Positions 62,315 to 64,000 of a stretch of 64,000 nucleotides of DNA are shown one piece after another. The stretch's first letter is position 1. Every line of letters begins with the position of its first letter. Both the position numbers and the translations under genes were made by a program. Where the stretch lies: NCBI GenBank assembly GCA_964619265.1, contig CAZUCE010000005.1:124001-188000 (forward strand), read 5' to 3'. The stretch comes from CAZUCE01 sp964619265 (lineage in GTDB: Bacteria; Planctomycetota; UBA1135; GCA-002686595). Below the pieces are notes generated by a model. It had not been told where the DNA came from. It saw nothing but the letters and a program-made list of their open reading frames with translations, and searched no databases.

Positions 62315-62320
62315 TACAAT
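62315..62320 (+). promoter_or_regulatory. Candidate -10 box of the antiporter gene
   Basis: TACAAT matches the consensus at 5 of 6 positions and lies ~43 bp before the antiporter start. No good -35 is seen 16-18 bp upstream, so this call is weak. Confidence 0.35.
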
Positions 62321-62362
62321 CGGTCCACCCCGGGCGTGCTGGATGCGTCCTGCCGATCCTTG

Positions 62363-64000
62363 GTGCACCTGCTCGCTTCGATCGCCCTCCGTCCGGAGGC
62401 CCTCCTTCCTGGGGCGCAGCCCCTCACGATCCTCTCCGGTGTCCTGGTCGCCGGTGCCCTGGCCGGCTCGATCGCCGCTCGGCTTCGCCTTCCGCGCGTG
62501 ACCGGACAGATCCTGGCGGGAGTCCTGATCGGGCCCTACGCCCTGCATTTGTTCGAAGCCAAGGCTGCCGTAGCGGGCCTTCGACCGGTGACCCACTTCG
62601 CCCTCGGGCTTGTGGCTGTGGCGGTCGGTTCGCACCTGTCCCTGCGGCGTCTGCGCAACGCCGGCAAACGGCTCGGGCTCCTGGTGGCGTTCGAAGCCCT
62701 GTGGATCCCTGCGGTCGTCCTCGGAGCCCTGTGGGCACTCACTCCCCTGGGATCGCCGGCCCAACCCCTCGGCCTGGTGACCGCGGCACTGATGGCGGCC
62801 ATCGCGATCGAAACCTCGCCGGCGACGATCTGGGCCCTCGTGAGGGAAGCCCGGGCCAAGGGCGTCTTTGCGAAAACCTTGCTGGCTTCCGTCGCCCTTT
62901 CGAACATAGCGTGCATTTTCCTGTTCGAAGTTTTTCGGGCCATGGCCATCGCCGGCGGCGAAGGTCTAGGCGGACTGCCCGACGCCCTTGTAGCCGCAGG
63001 TCGCGAGCTGCTGCTCGCCCTTCTGCTGGGCGGCACGATCGCCGTCTTGGTCACCTGGTTGACCCGCACCGTCCGCCGACCCGACGCGCTCGCCACCGCA
63101 TCGCTCGCCGCGATCCTGGTTTGCTCCGGAGTTGCCTCCGAGCTGGGCGCCTCCAACCTGCTGGCTTGCCTGTTTCTGGGCTTTGTTCAAACCAACCTGC
63201 AACCCAGCCGCGAAGAGCTGATCGAGTCGGTGTTCAGGAACTTCCAGCCGGCGATCCTGGCGGTGTTCTTCACCCTCGCGGGGATGAAACTGGACTTCTC
63301 CTACCTGGCCGCCGGCGGCAGCGTAGCCGTGGTCCTGTTCGCTTCCCGGATCTTCGCCAAAACCAGCGCTACTTGGTTCGCCATGCACGCGGCCGGGGCT
63401 CCGAAAAAACTCCGCCGCTGGCTGGGCCTCGCGCGATTGCCTCAAGCGGGCGTAGCGATCGGCTTGGTACTTGTCGTCCAAGAGGACCCGGGGCTCGCCC
63501 CAGTCTCGGATTTGGTGGCGGCTATCGTCTTGACGGTCGTGACCCTAAACGAGATCGCCGGCCCGCTGTTAACACGCCTGGCCCTGCGCTACTCGGGCGA
63601 GGTCGATCGGGATCGAGACCGGCTGCTGGACTTCATCGGAGAAGAGAACATCGTGACCGACCTAGAAGCCCAGTCGATGACCGAGGCCATCGAGAAGCTG
63701 ACCGAACTGCTGATCAGCTCCCATCATCTGCCCAAGTCCATGGGCAGGCCTCTGCTCGAATCGACGCTCGAACGCGAAGCTCAGGTTTCGACCGTACTGG
63801 GCGGCGGCCTGGCCATTCCCCACGGAGAACTGCCCGAAGGCCCGGAAATGTTGGGCGTCCTCGGAATTTCTCGCCGCGGCCTCGACTTCGCTGCGCCCGA
63901 CGGCCATCCGGTGCACTGCCTGGTGTTGCTGGCGACTCCCGTAGGACAACGGGACCGCCACCTGGAAGTGCTGGCCACCCTAGCCGGCACCGTGGGCTCC
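62363..64000 (+). CDS. CPA2-type cation/proton antiporter fused to a PTS EIIA-like domain (3' end outside the window)
   Basis: The frame is open to the last base; 546 codons are seen. Residues ~1-400 are a polytopic transporter with the CPA2/KefB layout (LRLPRVTGQILAGVLIGPY, FFTLAGMKLDFSYL, LARLPQAGVAIGLVLVVQ, VTLNEIAGPLL). After a linker, residues ~430-546 resemble a PTS EIIA type 2 domain: VLGGGLAIPHGELPEG with His487 at the phosphorylation site, GLDFAAPDGHPVHCLVLLATP and RDRHLEVLATLAG. Phosphorylation by a nitrogen-type PTS could control ion flux. The start is GTG 62363 or TTG 62360, with no Shine-Dalgarno site. Confidence 0.85.
   Translation, partial: MHLLASIALRPEALLPGAQPLTILSGVLVAGALAGSIAARLRLPRVTGQILAGVLIGPYALHLFEAKAAVAGLRPVTHFALGLVAVAVGSHLSLRRLRNAGKRLGLLVAFEALWIPAVVLGALWALTPLGSPAQPLGLVTAALMAAIAIETSPATIWALVREARAKGVFAKTLLASVALSNIACIFLFEVFRAMAIAGGEGLGGLPDALVAAGRELLLALLLGGTIAVLVTWLTRTVRRPDALATASLAAILVCSGVASELGASNLLACLFLGFVQTNLQPSREELIESVFRNFQPAILAVFFTLAGMKLDFSYLAAGGSVAVVLFASRIFAKTSATWFAMHAAGAPKKLRRWLGLARLPQAGVAIGLVLVVQEDPGLAPVSDLVAAIVLTVVTLNEIAGPLLTRLALRYSGEVDRDRDRLLDFIGEENIVTDLEAQSMTEAIEKLTELLISSHHLPKSMGRPLLESTLEREAQVSTVLGGGLAIPHGELPEGPEMLGVLGISRRGLDFAAPDGHPVHCLVLLATPVGQRDRHLEVLATLAGTVGS

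Overview
The window is a gene-dense, high-GC chromosomal segment from a diderm bacterium. It has LPS and peptidoglycan genes (waaA, murA, lspA), many predicted lipoproteins, c-type cytochromes, and an MJ0042-like zinc-ribbon membrane protein. It also has a TPR protein ending in two RNA polymerase alpha C-terminal-like domains and a Thr-nucleophile sulfatase-fold lipoprotein. Few start codons have a recognisable Shine-Dalgarno sequence; most are preceded by pyrimidine-rich tracts. Together this points to Planctomycetota, probably an uncultured lineage. That placement is inference from gene content. There is no rRNA, CRISPR array, prophage or insertion sequence, so this is core chromosome rather than an island.

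Layout. 1-5.5 kb: the end of a multihaem cytochrome gene and a HEAT-repeat lipoprotein, a 53-bp perfect inverted repeat, then (minus strand) a UbiA prenyltransferase, a lone pseudopilin and metK. 5.5-12.6 kb (minus): waaA, secA, a response-regulator protein, pyrD and lspA. 12.9-15.7 kb: xerC/D and an SGNH lipoprotein meet across a 19-bp tandem repeat; then argR, whose promoter carries a textbook ARG box over the -10. 15.8-22.5 kb: uvrC, a GNAT gene, uvrB and the zinc-ribbon membrane protein. 22.5-27 kb: a tightly overlapping operon (sulfatase-fold lipoprotein, membrane protein, NIL-domain protein, gamma-glutamyltransferase), bounded by tRNA-Cys and tRNA-Leu. 27.3-33.8 kb (minus): gltA with a small membrane protein, pepA, ETF-quinone oxidoreductase, a moaD-moaE fusion, and ssb.

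34-42 kb: a PilZ protein, then a translation and protein-targeting cluster on the minus strand: ffh, rpsP, a degenerate endonuclease III-like/histone H1-like fusion, maf, prfA, a membrane protein and prmC. PrmC methylates the release factor made by prfA two genes upstream. 42.4-44.8 kb: two acidic exported paralogues. 45-50.7 kb: murA diverges from the TPR/alpha-CTD gene, followed by ruvA and a serine-biosynthesis-like pair (phosphatase plus class V aminotransferase). 50.9-64 kb: a PQQ-type sugar dehydrogenase fused to dihaem cytochrome c, a TPR metallopeptidase lipoprotein behind ribD, mdh, an ABC1/UbiB kinase, a BamE-like membrane protein, miaB, and a CPA2 antiporter fused to a PTS EIIA-like domain that runs off the window.

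The most notable items are the TPR/double alpha-CTD protein with conserved UP-element-contact residues, the catalytically degenerate HhH-GPD protein with an H1-like tail inside the ffh-prmC cluster, the antiporter-EIIA fusion, the argR autoregulatory site, the long perfect inverted repeat and the 19-bp tandem array at convergent gene ends, and recurrent stop/start overlaps of the type TTGA, ATGA and GTGA.
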